From Tilletia caries (taxonomy: Eukaryota; Basidiomycota; Exobasidiomycetes; Tilletiales; Tilletiaceae), in NCBI GenBank assembly GCA_032718865.1, contig JALUTQ010000037.1, positions 124,001 through 188,000 on the forward strand: DNA of 64,000 nucleotides. The letters are read 5' to 3'. A program made the translations under genes and the position numbers. A model generated the notes under the pieces. The model did not search any database and was not told the origin of the DNA. It saw nothing but the letters and a program-made list of their open reading frames with translations. Of this stretch, positions 56,327 to 64,000 are shown piece by piece; position 1 is the stretch's first letter; every line of letters begins with the position of its first letter.

Positions 56327-56799
56327 GCATTTTCATAATGCTCCTCAGTCCTCCGTGCTCCGTGTGTGCGGAGCTCGGAATTCCGCGGAATTCCGTCGGA
56401 GCGCAGTGATGGTATAAACTATAAGTTGCTCTCAGAATCACTCTAACACAATCAGAGCTATACGTTCACCGTCCGACATTGTTGCGGTATTGACTCCAGT
56501 CCTATTTTGAAGTTGTCAACGGATGATGATGCCTGTTTTGTCTCCTGCGCGTGTCTCGACGATGCCTATTTTCTCGGAATTCCGCACATTTCCGCGGAAC
56601 TTTTGCGGAATTCCGGCGGAGCGCACCCACAGTGAGGTCACGTGACCCCTCGCGTAAATTCCGGCGGAGTCCTCCAGGCGGACTCCGTGCTTTTTTAAGA
56701 TCGAAAAAATCTCAAAAGTGAGCTCCGCGCTCCGCCTCCGTCGGAGGAGTACGGAGTCCGCAAAACCCCAGCTCCGCGTCAACTCCGGGGACAACCTTA
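56327..56799 (-). mobile_element. Left-end half of a hAT-like CGGAG element
   Basis: Runs from GCATTTTCATAATGC to the terminal ACTCCGGGGACAACCTTA, the inverse of the left two thirds of the reference copy. Its flank CATGCTGG (56800-56807) differs by one base from the flank CATCCTGG of the other half at 33047-33054. Together the halves make a full element. Confidence 0.85.
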
Positions 56800-57232
56800 C
56801 ATGCTGGGAATGAGCGCGTCGACCTTCATCACGCTCGAACGCATGCTCAAGCGGGAGGGGGGTCTGGTGGACGGCAAGCGCATCAAAGCTCGGGAACAAT
56901 CGGCCATTTTTCTTTACATAAACCGCTTCGCCGCATCAACTCGTCAGGCGGCAGACATGTTTGGACATAGCGCGACTTCTATCGGCACGTGAGTAGCCTC
57001 TGTTGCGGGCAACGGGTCATCAGTGCTGACGGCGCTTTCATCTTCCTCAATCTGAATCCACAGTGCTTTTAAATCCATTTTGAAGGCGCTGTTCAACGTG
57101 CAAGGCATCGGCGGCGTCAACGATGAGGACGCCGACGAGGTCATCTCAGCAACACAAACGGCTGAGGCAAAGGAGGCTACGAAAGTCCGAAACTGGATCG
57201 CGAAGCGTATGTGGAAAAAGTACAATTCCTGA
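56800..57232 (+). pseudogene. PIF/Harbinger-like transposase, continuation after the split
   Basis: Exon (to 56988) continuing the frame at 33000-33054: LGMSASTFITLERMLK, then IKAREQSAIFLYINRFAAST and RQAADMFGHSATSIGT. This is the N-terminal helical region of DDE_Tnp_4 nucleases (pattern: sxxTF..L, eqlaifLyi, rqvaerF.rS..Ti). An intron (gtgagt to cacag) leads to 57064-57232, FKSILKALFNVQGIGGVNDE, then RNWIAKRMWKKYNS and a stop. The DDE catalytic core is not present, so only the N-terminal part of a transposase survives, or this is a shortened accessory protein. Family call rests on pattern, not on catalytic residues. Confidence 0.55.
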
Positions 57233-57327
57233 TCCCATGTAGTCAGAAGCTAGACAGTCGACATGCAATCTCAAACGTCGTTGAGGAGGCTACTATTACT
57301 ACTATGCTAAGTTCAGACAATCAGATC

Positions 57328-57559
57328 GCAGAAAGTTGAATGTGAGGGAGAGAAGCTGCGTATTCATTTCGGCGGAGAGTTGCTGGAGAAAATAGATGAC
57401 AATCACAAGGCAAAGAATCCTACTCTGGGTTTCCGTGTTCAGTTGCCAGAACCTTTCGTCATGCCTTTCAACGCCAACGCAATGTCGCCCATTGCGTTCA
57501 CCGCCGACGGGAGCTTGCGTTTGCGTGAGGGGCTGGTCGTTTCCTATATCATGACATGA
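57328..57559 (+). CDS. Possible terminal exon, unidentified
   Basis: After a cag-like acceptor an open frame reads QKVECEGEKLRIHFGGELLE, then NPTLGFRVQLPEPFVMPFNA and LRLREGLVVSYIMT, ending at 57559. Composition is protein-like. No family recognised. It may belong to the Harbinger-like gene upstream through a further intron. Confidence 0.3.
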
Positions 57560-57597
57560 AATTTGAAATAAGCTTGATCTGAAATTCCACTACAGTC

Positions 57598-58607
57598 TCA
57601 AGTCTCAACCTCAAGACTCTGACTACTCACTTCATCGTCTGATGAATCATCAGAATCATCAGAATCATTGGCTTTGGCATCTTCATCCTTACGACCCGCA
57701 TCGCGTGCCAATGATCCGGTGGCAGTCGACTTGGCGCAGAGTTCGTCCAGACGCTCGTACAAAACAAAAGACTCGTTTTTCCACTTCTTGTACTCCGGAG
57801 AGCTCTGTGTTGGGAAACACGGGCAAACAGATCAAGCTGAAGTCTATGAGGATGAGGGCAACATCAACGCAGGAAGACTTCAAGGGCTCTGCATTGGAAC
57901 TGACCTCCAGAAGCTCGTCCCAAACACTATCATCGGCTGTAACTTGCTTTGCCTCCGCATCCCAGCCAAAGCCGCTCATGTTGACAAGTACTTTTACTTG
58001 CTTCCACTGTTTCTTCAGCTGAAGCAGCATGATGAGCATTCAAATTCGAAACAGTCAGTATACGTTTGTCACAGTACAATGCGCGAGCAGCAGCGGAGTG
58101 TCACATACATTGCGAAAGTGTGATTTGCACTCCTTTCCCCCTTTCTTTCCACCTCTCTTCCTCTGCTCCTCCAGCTTCTTGGACGCGTTGGACCAAACTT
58201 CCGACTGACAACAGGTAACAGAAGACCAAATGAAAGAAAGAAAAGGATGTATTTCAGCACGATTCGTAGACTGCAGGTATACGATTGCAGTGCCAGGGGA
58301 AGGTGCTGAGTACTGACCTTGAAACCGCCTCCGCTCTGAAAGTCTGAAGCTTCTGCTCCTTCCCTTTCTCGAGCAGATTAAGGAGGAGGTCATTGTCTTC
58401 TGAGCTCCAGTAACAATTGCCCTCTGCGGAAGACTGCGTCTGGGCGTTGGAAGTCGGGTCCGCGATGGAAGTCGGGTCCGGCGCGCTGCTGGCGCTCTGG
58501 ACGCTAGAAGACGCGGGAGCAGCGGCAGGGCTCTCGCTGGGGCGTCGATCACTGGTGGCATTTCCGAACGGATCAGGAGGCGGAGGCGGAGCGGACGGCA
58601 CAGACAT
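57598..58607 (-). pseudogene. Myb/SANT-like DNA-binding protein (transposon accessory type), frameshifted
   Basis: Minus-strand gene with a Myb/SANT-like domain of the kind paired with PIF/Harbinger transposases. Exon 1 (58607 to about 58318): Pro/Ser/Ala-rich N terminus, then CYWSSEDNDLLLNLLEKGKE. Exon 2 (about 58202-58125): SEVWSNASKKLEEQRKRGGK and KECKSHFRN. Exon 3 (about 58023-57880): LKKQWKQVKVLVNMSGFGWD and VTADDSVWDELLEVSS. Exon 4: SPEYKKWKNESFVLYERLDE and an acidic DDSDDSSDDE tail ending at 57598. The order (W..D..LL..L, FK..VW, C..HF..LK..Y/W, GFGWD, D..VWD, KPF..FP.Y) is that of the PF12776-like domain. Between LQT and the expected QSGGGFK in exon 1 one base is out of frame, so the copy is probably broken. 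Confidence 0.75.
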
Positions 58608-58854
58608 CTTGGGCACTCAGTAGATACTGAATAAGGATGATGGAGGGGAGTGAAAAGCCAGCTTTCAGAGTGCAGTCGTTCTCCCAAACCAATCGAGAGT
58701 CGAGACTGTGCATAATTCCATGACGATCGACGTCAGATGCGCTCGCGTGGCAGAATTGAACCACACAGAATCGAGCTCTGGAGGTGAATTCTGTGTTTTC
58801 CAATTGAAACCAGGATCATGACTCTGGTGTGATTCTCTGGCAAGAGTCACGGGG

Positions 58855-59107
58855 GCCGACTGTACGGGTCAGCCGAGACGCGATATTTGTGTGATTCTTG
58901 GTCGTTTAAAGAATCACTTTCAATTAGTAGAATCAAGATCACATTGCCGACTGTACGGGCTCTTAGGACCTGTACAGCAGGCAGTGATTTGTGATACACA
59001 CTGATTAAAAATAGAATCGCGATTCACCAACAAATCGCGATTCACGTGGCCTGTACAGCAGTCCCGATGCGATTCTGAAAATCGAATCACTTTTGGATCG
59101 CGATTCG
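58855..59107. repeat. GATTC/GAATC-rich element remnant
   Basis: A stretch of AATCGCGATTC, GAATCAC and TGTGATTC motifs in both orientations, with GCCGACTGTACGGG near the left edge (about 58867) and again inverted in the middle. 26 bp at 58938-58963 recur inverted at 31341-31366. The organisation resembles the other microrepeat-filled elements, but no target duplication or exact ends could be found. Confidence 0.5.
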
Positions 59108-59263
59108 AATTTCATTGGGAAAAGGTGAATCGACCTCCGGACCCCCAGAGGTCGATCGACTTTTCCTGATTCAGATCGATCGGAACAAAATCCGACTGCA
59201 ATGCAACCTCTCTTCCTCGTCTCTACCACCATATGCACTGACTATTCCTTTGACAAGACGACA

Positions 59264-59870
59264 ATGTCAGCAGCGACATCTTCTTTACACAAAACCGAAG
59301 CGCAGATCGTTGGAGGAATTCTTCCTCAGTCTGCTTCTACTGAAGCTCCTACGCAAGCACCGCAAAATGGGCAGACGAAGGACTCTGCTTCCGTCTTGCC
59401 TCTTGGCGGTGCGTGCGTGTGGCTGCCTGCCGACGACGAGAAGCTGATTGAAGTGCTCGAAGAAGGGCAGCGACTGAAAAAGCAGAGTGGTGGGGGATTC
59501 AAAGTGAGTACAGAGTTCCCTCTCCCCGCCGTTCTCTTCCTTCACTTCCCTTGTCGCTGTACTTTTTCTCTTCCTCAATCATCCTCCGCGCAATTGATTA
59601 AACGTTCCTTGCTTTTCTTCACGTCTGCTTTCTTCCAGCCTGAGGTCTGGCAGAAAGCAGTAACAGAGCTTGACCCCTTGGCTTCATATTCAGATTCCAG
59701 ACGAAACATTGATGATGAAGCAACATCAAGCCATGCATGTTTCTTGCGACTTCCTATTGCCTGCACCCTGTTCATGTTTCATAAAATCATTAGTCATAGA
59801 CTTAAAAAGTGTGGGGAGCCCTCTGGCTCAAAAGCCAGGCCGGTGGGATCAGGTAATCTTCTTATGTTCA
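59264..59870 (+). pseudogene. Second Myb/SANT-like gene, truncated
   Basis: From MSAATSSLHKTEAQIVGGIL the frame reaches WLPADDEKLIEVLEEGQRLK and KQSGGGFK, then an intron (gtgagt to ttccag, about 59505-59638) and PEVWQKAVTEL. This matches exon 1 and the start of exon 2 of the minus-strand Myb/SANT-like gene. Instead of the expected Cys-x2-His segment the next residues are DPLASYSDSRRNIDDE and the domain is lost. The opposite orientation and partial length suggest a second, decayed element of the same type. Confidence 0.6.
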
Positions 59871-60107
59871 CTCCGTACTCCCGCCCCCCCCCCCCGGGAT
59901 TGCGGGCTTTGATAACCGGGGCGCTCCAGCAAAGCCGCTACGGGCCTGACGCGACACCGTTGGTCGTATATACTCGAAGGCCTTCCGCGGCTCAAGGCCG
60001 CCAAATTTCCACAGTCATCGTCACTCGTAATAGATGCTCGATGTTCGCTTTGACTCTATTGAAGCTGTACGCAGTTTGAGGCCTGATTGAGCGGATACTG
60101 TGCATAT
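59871..60107. other. No gene recognised
   Basis: Includes a C12 run near 59886. The last 8 bp (GTGCATAT) matter for the inversion described under findings. Confidence 0.5.
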
Positions 60108-61050
60108 TAAGGTTGACCCCGGAGTTGACGCGGAGCTGGGGTTTTGTGCGAACACAGGCCGAGATAGTCTAATCACCTAGTTTGCACTAAGGACTGTGTT
60201 CAGGGAAGAACCGAAATGAATCAAGTATGCAGTGTCGGACTAATTACAAGAGGGAAGTGAGGAAGAGAAAAGAGGTGACTGGAAGAATGGCGTGGGAAAT
60301 GTGGAGGACGGAAGTGTTGCTATGCGGAGATGTGGGAAAAGGAAGAGAGGAAGATAATGATAATAGATAAGATAACTGGCCATGTGGCTTCGCCACGTGT
60401 TGCCAGCACAGGTTTTGCGGACTCCGGACTCCTCCGACGGAGCGCGGAGCTTACTTTTGAAAATTTTTCGATCTTAAAAAAGCACGGAGTCCGCCTGGAG
60501 GACTCCGCCGGAATCTACGCGGAGCGCGCAGCGCAATCCTGAGCCCACTAGCCAAAAGTACGGAGCGCGGAGTCGTCAAAATTGTGTGAAAATTCCGGCG
60601 GAATTTCCGGGGAATTCCGAGAAAATAGGCATCGTCGAGACACGTGCGGGGGATAAAACAGGCGTCATCATCCGTTGAGAGCTTCAGAATAGCACTGGAG
60701 TCAATACCGCAACAATGTCGGATGGTTAATGTACAGCTCTGATTATATTAGAATCGCCTGAGAGCAACTTAAGCCACCACTGCGCTGCGACGGAATTCTG
60801 CGGAATTACGAGCTCCGCATACACGGAGCACGGAGGAGTATCATGAAATCGCACAGAAAAAACGCGGAGCGTGGAGCTGGGATTTCAACTTTTGTAAAAT
60901 TCTGTCGGAACGTGGAGCTGATTTTTTTTTAGCTCTGTATAAGGTATTAATTAGTCTGCGGAGGCGGAGCTCGCCTCAAAAAGTCAAAATTCCGGCGGAA
61001 TTTGGAAGTGCGGAGGCGGAGCCCTCCGCGTTACTCCGGGGACAACCTTA
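60108..61050 (+). mobile_element. hAT-like CGGAG element containing a solo LTR, mismatched flanks
   Basis: Ends TAAGGTTGACCCCGGAGT and ACTCCGGGGACAACCTTA, same subfamily as 54870-55654. Flanks do not match each other: GTGCATAT on the left and GAAGAGAC on the right. Near the right end it carries the variant gtataaggtatta, otherwise seen only in the copy at 63324. A solo LTR is inserted at 60145-60410. Confidence 0.9.
60145..60410. repeat. Solo LTR (266 bp)
   Basis: Begins TGTGCGAACACAGG and ends TTGCCAGCACA (TGTGC/GCACA terminal inverted repeat). It has a 5-bp target duplication GGTTT (60140-60144 and 60411-60415), and interrupts ggggttttgcgg, which is continuous in the sister copies. Unrelated to the LTR at 38848. 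A full partner element is not in the window. Confidence 0.9.
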
Positions 61051-61773
61051 GAAGAGACTGGCTCCTGGCTGAGGAGGTGGCCGACAAACGCCATGTAGGT
61101 GCCGTCATCCGCCCACGGAACGTTCTTGAATTGCTCGCGTCCGCGCCACAGAAAGAAGGTGGAATCGATTTTGTTTCCCGACTATTTGAAATGAGAAGTG
61201 TGACAGTCAGCTGTCGTCGTCTGGTATGGTTCAGATCGTGGAGAGTACTCACTTCTCGGTCGTATGCGCGCGCCTTGCATTTGTAGGACTTGAGCTTGAT
61301 GTCCTTGCTGATAACCTGCATAACTCCGTGAATGTTGAGAGGGTTGATGTCGACGTCGGCGTCGTCTCCGTTGGCGCGGAGCTGAGCGTCGTAAATGTAA
61401 AGGACTGGCTTGGCGTTGGAAATGATGCCAGCTGTACGTGAAAGGAGAAAGAGAGTGTGCTGGGCGAGTAAAGAAGCTGAGGCGTGCGGCACGACGAAGG
61501 TCGAAGGGAGAGGTCTTTACCGGTGACGTTGAGGATGGCAGGCATTTCGAGGGTCGCGAAGTTGATGTCTGTCGTGTTGTAGACCGTACCGCAGACGATG
61601 AGGTCTGCAACCTAAGAGATGGAAAGAAGGTATCGTTGAGAATGGAGGGTGGGAGGACGTAGGGGAGTTCTGGACGTACTCACAGCACCTTCAAACTTGA
61701 ACAGCTTCTTGTCGCGTGTGACGGAATTGATTTGGAGCGTACCGTCCAGTGCCGCGAAGAGAAGCCTGTCCAT
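61051..61773 (-). CDS. Helitron-associated protein, unidentified (possible OB-fold), C terminus cut off
   Basis: Four exons on the minus strand: 61773-61684 (MDRLLFAALDGTLQINSVTR), 61611 to about 61525 (VADLIVCGTVYNTTDINFAT, LEMPAILNVT), about 61434-61254 (NAKPVLYIYDAQLRANGDDA, NIHGVMQVISKDIKLKSYKC) and about 61181-61051 (KIDSTFFLWRGREQFKNVPW, FVGHLLSQEPVSS). Frame is continuous over all splices. The alternation of short beta-type strands and the position beside a Helitron helicase suggest a single-strand-binding-like accessory, but I cannot show an OB fold. It is cut at 61050 by the hAT-like element, after which about 19 codons of element sequence lead to a stop. The missing end should lie across the inversion breakpoint. 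Confidence 0.55.
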
Positions 61774-62071
61774 GATGGCTGTATCTTTAGAAGGAGTAGA
61801 GGAGTGAGTACAGAGGGGCAGGGGATGCAGAATGGAACGATCAGCACGACTGTTTATGTACGCATAATAGTTCAATGTGCACGGAGCAGTCAGCAGTGTC
61901 TGTTGGGATGCTGGCCCTCCGTACTGTGCTTCATGGGTGTTGAGATGCAGCGAGGACTGAGGTGCGTGCTGGGGCGGAGATGTGCTGTCTCTGTAGAACG
62001 GAAGAAGATTGAATGAAATCAGAGGAGAGGAAGATGCATGTGGACTGTGGTATTGCAGGAAGACACAGAGA

Positions 62072-62420
62072 CTATTCGATCTGCAGGGTAACAAATTCTT
62101 CGTACACGATGTTGTTTACTGTGGATGATGTGTCGGCGGGGAGGTATGTGCGGACGTCGTGACGACAGCGAGTTCGTGAAAGACATGCGTATCGTTGACC
62201 GTGCGCTAAGATAGGGACGGTGCAATCAATGACGGATTGGTCGAGCGTAAGGCCCTGGCAGCTGTGAAAGGTTGCCGCGTACGCGGCTCGAAGGGCAAAT
62301 TGGCGACGAAGGAGCTTGAAGGGACTCCCAATCGGCGTGAACTCGAAAACAATACGTGGAATAGCATGGGTGGCGCCGGTGGAGAGTCGTTGAATCCCGA
62401 TGCTGGCCGTGGATACGGTG
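62072..62420 (-). pseudogene. Helitron RepHel helicase, C-terminal fragment
   Basis: About 110 codons ending at 62072: IPRIVFEFTPIG, RRQFALRAAYAATFHSCQGL with TLDQSV, PILAHGQRYACLSRTRCRHD and VNNIVYEEF. These are the last helicase motifs (V and VI) of the Pif1-like helicase in fungal Helitrons, whose consensus reads F.LR.AYA.T.NSCQGLTL and FAHGQLY.ALSR. The catalytic Walker A and B motifs and the Rep nuclease are not in the window. Upstream (62421-62656) the frame is Ser/Pro/Leu-rich non-homologous sequence. A truncated, inactive remnant. Confidence 0.85.
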
Positions 62421-62779
62421 GTAGGTGGAGAGTGAAAGAGACCGTAGATGGGAAGAGAGAGAGACTGCGGTGACTGGTGAATGACCGAAGACGTCTCGCA
62501 CAGAGGGCGAGAGAGAGAGATCAAGAGGGTGTCGGTGAAAGAACTGCTGGAAAAAAAATCAGTATATGGGTGAAGAAGTGGAGTGGTCAGTGGTGGTGGA
62601 CGCCGTGGTGGTAAGTCAGTGGTGAGAGTCGAGGTGAACACTCCGGAGACTTTCAAAATTTGTCACCCCGATTCAGCGCACGGACCACCGCTGTCACAGC
62701 AGAGCAGCCGCACAAAGCAGGAGCAACATATGGATTTGAGATAACAATAACGTTTGCTCCTTATGAGGGACTGAAGCAA
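62421..62779. other. No gene recognised
   Basis: Upstream of the helicase fragment. The polypyrimidine minus strand near 62500-62560 could be intron. Confidence 0.4.
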
Positions 62780-63020
62780 AATGGGAGCCCGCGGGATGGA
62801 AGTGAGCCCTTCCGGAAATAAAAAAACGCCCAAAGGGCTCCCACCAATCCTCCCCGAACCCTCATGTTTCATGGTGGCCACCCACGGTTAAGCCGGCAAT
62901 CCCCATGCAATGCCATTTTTACAATCATTTTTGATTGCATCGGGGTTTGAACCCCGGACATTTATCTGTCCGTAGAAAAACAAGGAAGCATCCAACTCCA
63001 CTAAGCCACAGAACAGATCT
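62780..63020 (-). other. Second tRNA-like, possibly SINE-type sequence
   Basis: On the minus strand TGGCTTAGTGGAGTTGG (62992-63008, A box) and CCGGGGTTCAAACCCCG (62941-62957, B box and T stem) have tRNA spacing. The acceptor strands do not pair, so it is not a functional tRNA. Downstream on the same strand come GAGCCC...GGGCTC inverted repeats around a T7 run (62790-62845). Head-plus-body layout resembles the element at 55741-55988 but the sequences differ. Confidence 0.45.
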
Positions 63021-63323
63021 AATGTACACCTGTCGCTCCCACATTGCTGTTGTTATACACTGATGTACTACTGTAGTAGAAGAGCAAGCAATTGGCTGTT
63101 GCAACTGGCAACCGATGACGGGGTTCATTTTGATCAAGCAGCAACATTAAAAGCGCTGCTTGCTTTCCTGTCGGGCTCACCCGGACCGTACCCCGCCGCG
63201 ACCGACGCCGAAATGAAGAACATGAGATGAGATTGGCCGCGAAATAAGAAGAGAATTTGCATGAAAGAAATAAGGGACAGGTACACCCTCCTCAAGCCAT
63301 AACCAGCTCATCCATATATGCAC

Positions 63324-64000
63324 TAACGTTGTCCCCGGAGTGATGCGGAGGGCTCCGCCTCCGCACTTCCAAATTCCGCCGGAATTTTGACTTTTTGAGG
63401 CGAGCTCCGCCTCCGCAGACTAATACCTTATACAGAGCTGAAAAAATCAGCTCCACGTTCCGACAGAATTTTACAAAAGTTGAAATCCCAGCTCCACGCT
63501 CCGCGTTTTTTCTGTGCGATTTCATGATACTCCCCCGTGTTTCGTGTATGCGGTAAGGATCTTCCCGGAGTAGGCCCCGGAGTAGCATTCCCCGGAGCTC
63601 CGCGGACTCCGGGGAACGCTCTGCGCGGGTACGGAGCACGGAGCGAGATTTGAGCGTATTTTACTAGCTTTAGATTTGCGGAGCTACTCCGCAAAGATAT
63701 GGCTGCGACTCCCCGGAGCACGGAGTGAGTTTGCTTGCATTGTCAAAAAAGCCCCGGAGTACGGAGCAGACCCCGGAGTCCGTCGGACTCCGGGGATGGC
63801 AAAGTGGGTCACGTGATGGCCAAAAATGAGTCACGTGACCGGTTTTTGAGGGATTTCTCGGCCGAATCATGTCGAAATACTGTGTATTTCAGCTTTTTGG
63901 GGGCAGTAAGCTAAGGAAAGGCGTCACCTCCGCGCTCTCGGCGGAGTTCCGCGTCCTCCGCGCCTTCGTACCGCAAAACTCCGCCGATTTTCCTCCGCCG
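63324..64000 (-). mobile_element. hAT-like CGGAG element, reverse orientation, runs off the window
   Basis: Starts TAACGTTGTCCCCGGAGT (one change from the family end) after flank ATATGCAC (63316-63323). It matches the right end of 60108-61050 including the gtataaggtatta variant. It is interrupted at 63553 by another element and continues beyond the window. Confidence 0.85.
63554..64000 (+). mobile_element. Nested hAT-like element, TAAGGATCTTCC subfamily, partial
   Basis: Begins TAAGGATCTTCCCGGAGTA after flank GTATGCGG, and follows the copy at 42660-43356 closely to about 63910. There it departs at TAAGGAAAGGCGTCACC (63912), possibly the start of yet another nested element. The right end is outside the window. 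Confidence 0.85.

Noticed and set aside
62941..63020. Functional tRNA gene
   Set aside because: A and B boxes are good but the acceptor ends cannot pair.

Overview
The window is nuclear DNA from a filamentous fungus, most likely a basidiomycete. Genes are broken by many short GT-AG introns, usually 45-150 bp with gtgagt-type donors. The mobile-element set (KDZ transposase, Crypton-like tyrosine recombinase, Helitron helicase, chromovirus-type Ty3) and the style of the housekeeping genes fit that. The exact lineage cannot be fixed from the sequence. No rRNA, no convincing functional tRNA and no CRISPR array was seen.

Layout. 1-10 kb holds a broken malate dehydrogenase fragment and an intron-rich Crypton-type recombinase gene. 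10-24 kb is the conserved core: a plasma-membrane syntaxin, a divergent histone H4/H3 pair sharing a promoter with nine ACGCGT boxes, a Yrb2/RanBP3-type Ran-binding protein, a 3-ketoacyl-CoA thiolase and an ADAM-type metalloprotease. 24-28 kb holds a MULE/FAR1-like transposase gene. From 29.9 kb to the end the DNA is almost entirely mobile elements and their debris.

Mobile-element half. Many non-autonomous, hAT-like elements can be delimited to the base. They have 8-bp target duplications, ends that fit YARNG, and interiors built from family-specific short motifs (CGGAG, AGTAAC/ACAGTTAC, AGTGAC/ACTATAG, TACCCAAG). They nest in one another and in other elements. Two sit inside a 7.8-kb Ty3 element whose 135-bp LTRs differ at one base and which has a CTCCT target duplication. 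One such element is split in two: its right-end half is at 33055-33249 and its left-end half at 56327-56799. Both halves carry the 9-bp GCATTTTCA at the break, and the flanking PIF/Harbinger-like reading frame continues across the two outer ends. The 23 kb between them (with a KDZ transposase, the Ty3 element, an acidic protein gene, chimeric gene fragments and a tRNA-like/UUCG-hairpin element) therefore looks like one large insertion, the most unusual structure here.

The last 8 kb contains Myb/SANT-like accessory genes, a solo LTR inside a hAT-like element, a truncated Helitron helicase with a companion gene, and evidence for an inversion between two oppositely oriented hAT-like copies (60108-61050 and 63324 to the window end).

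How genes relate. The core genes are unrelated housekeeping functions: membrane fusion, chromatin, Ran-dependent nuclear transport, fatty-acid beta-oxidation and ectodomain proteolysis. The rest is explained by successive transposition, capture and decay. All splice structures were read by eye from donor/acceptor motifs and frame continuity.
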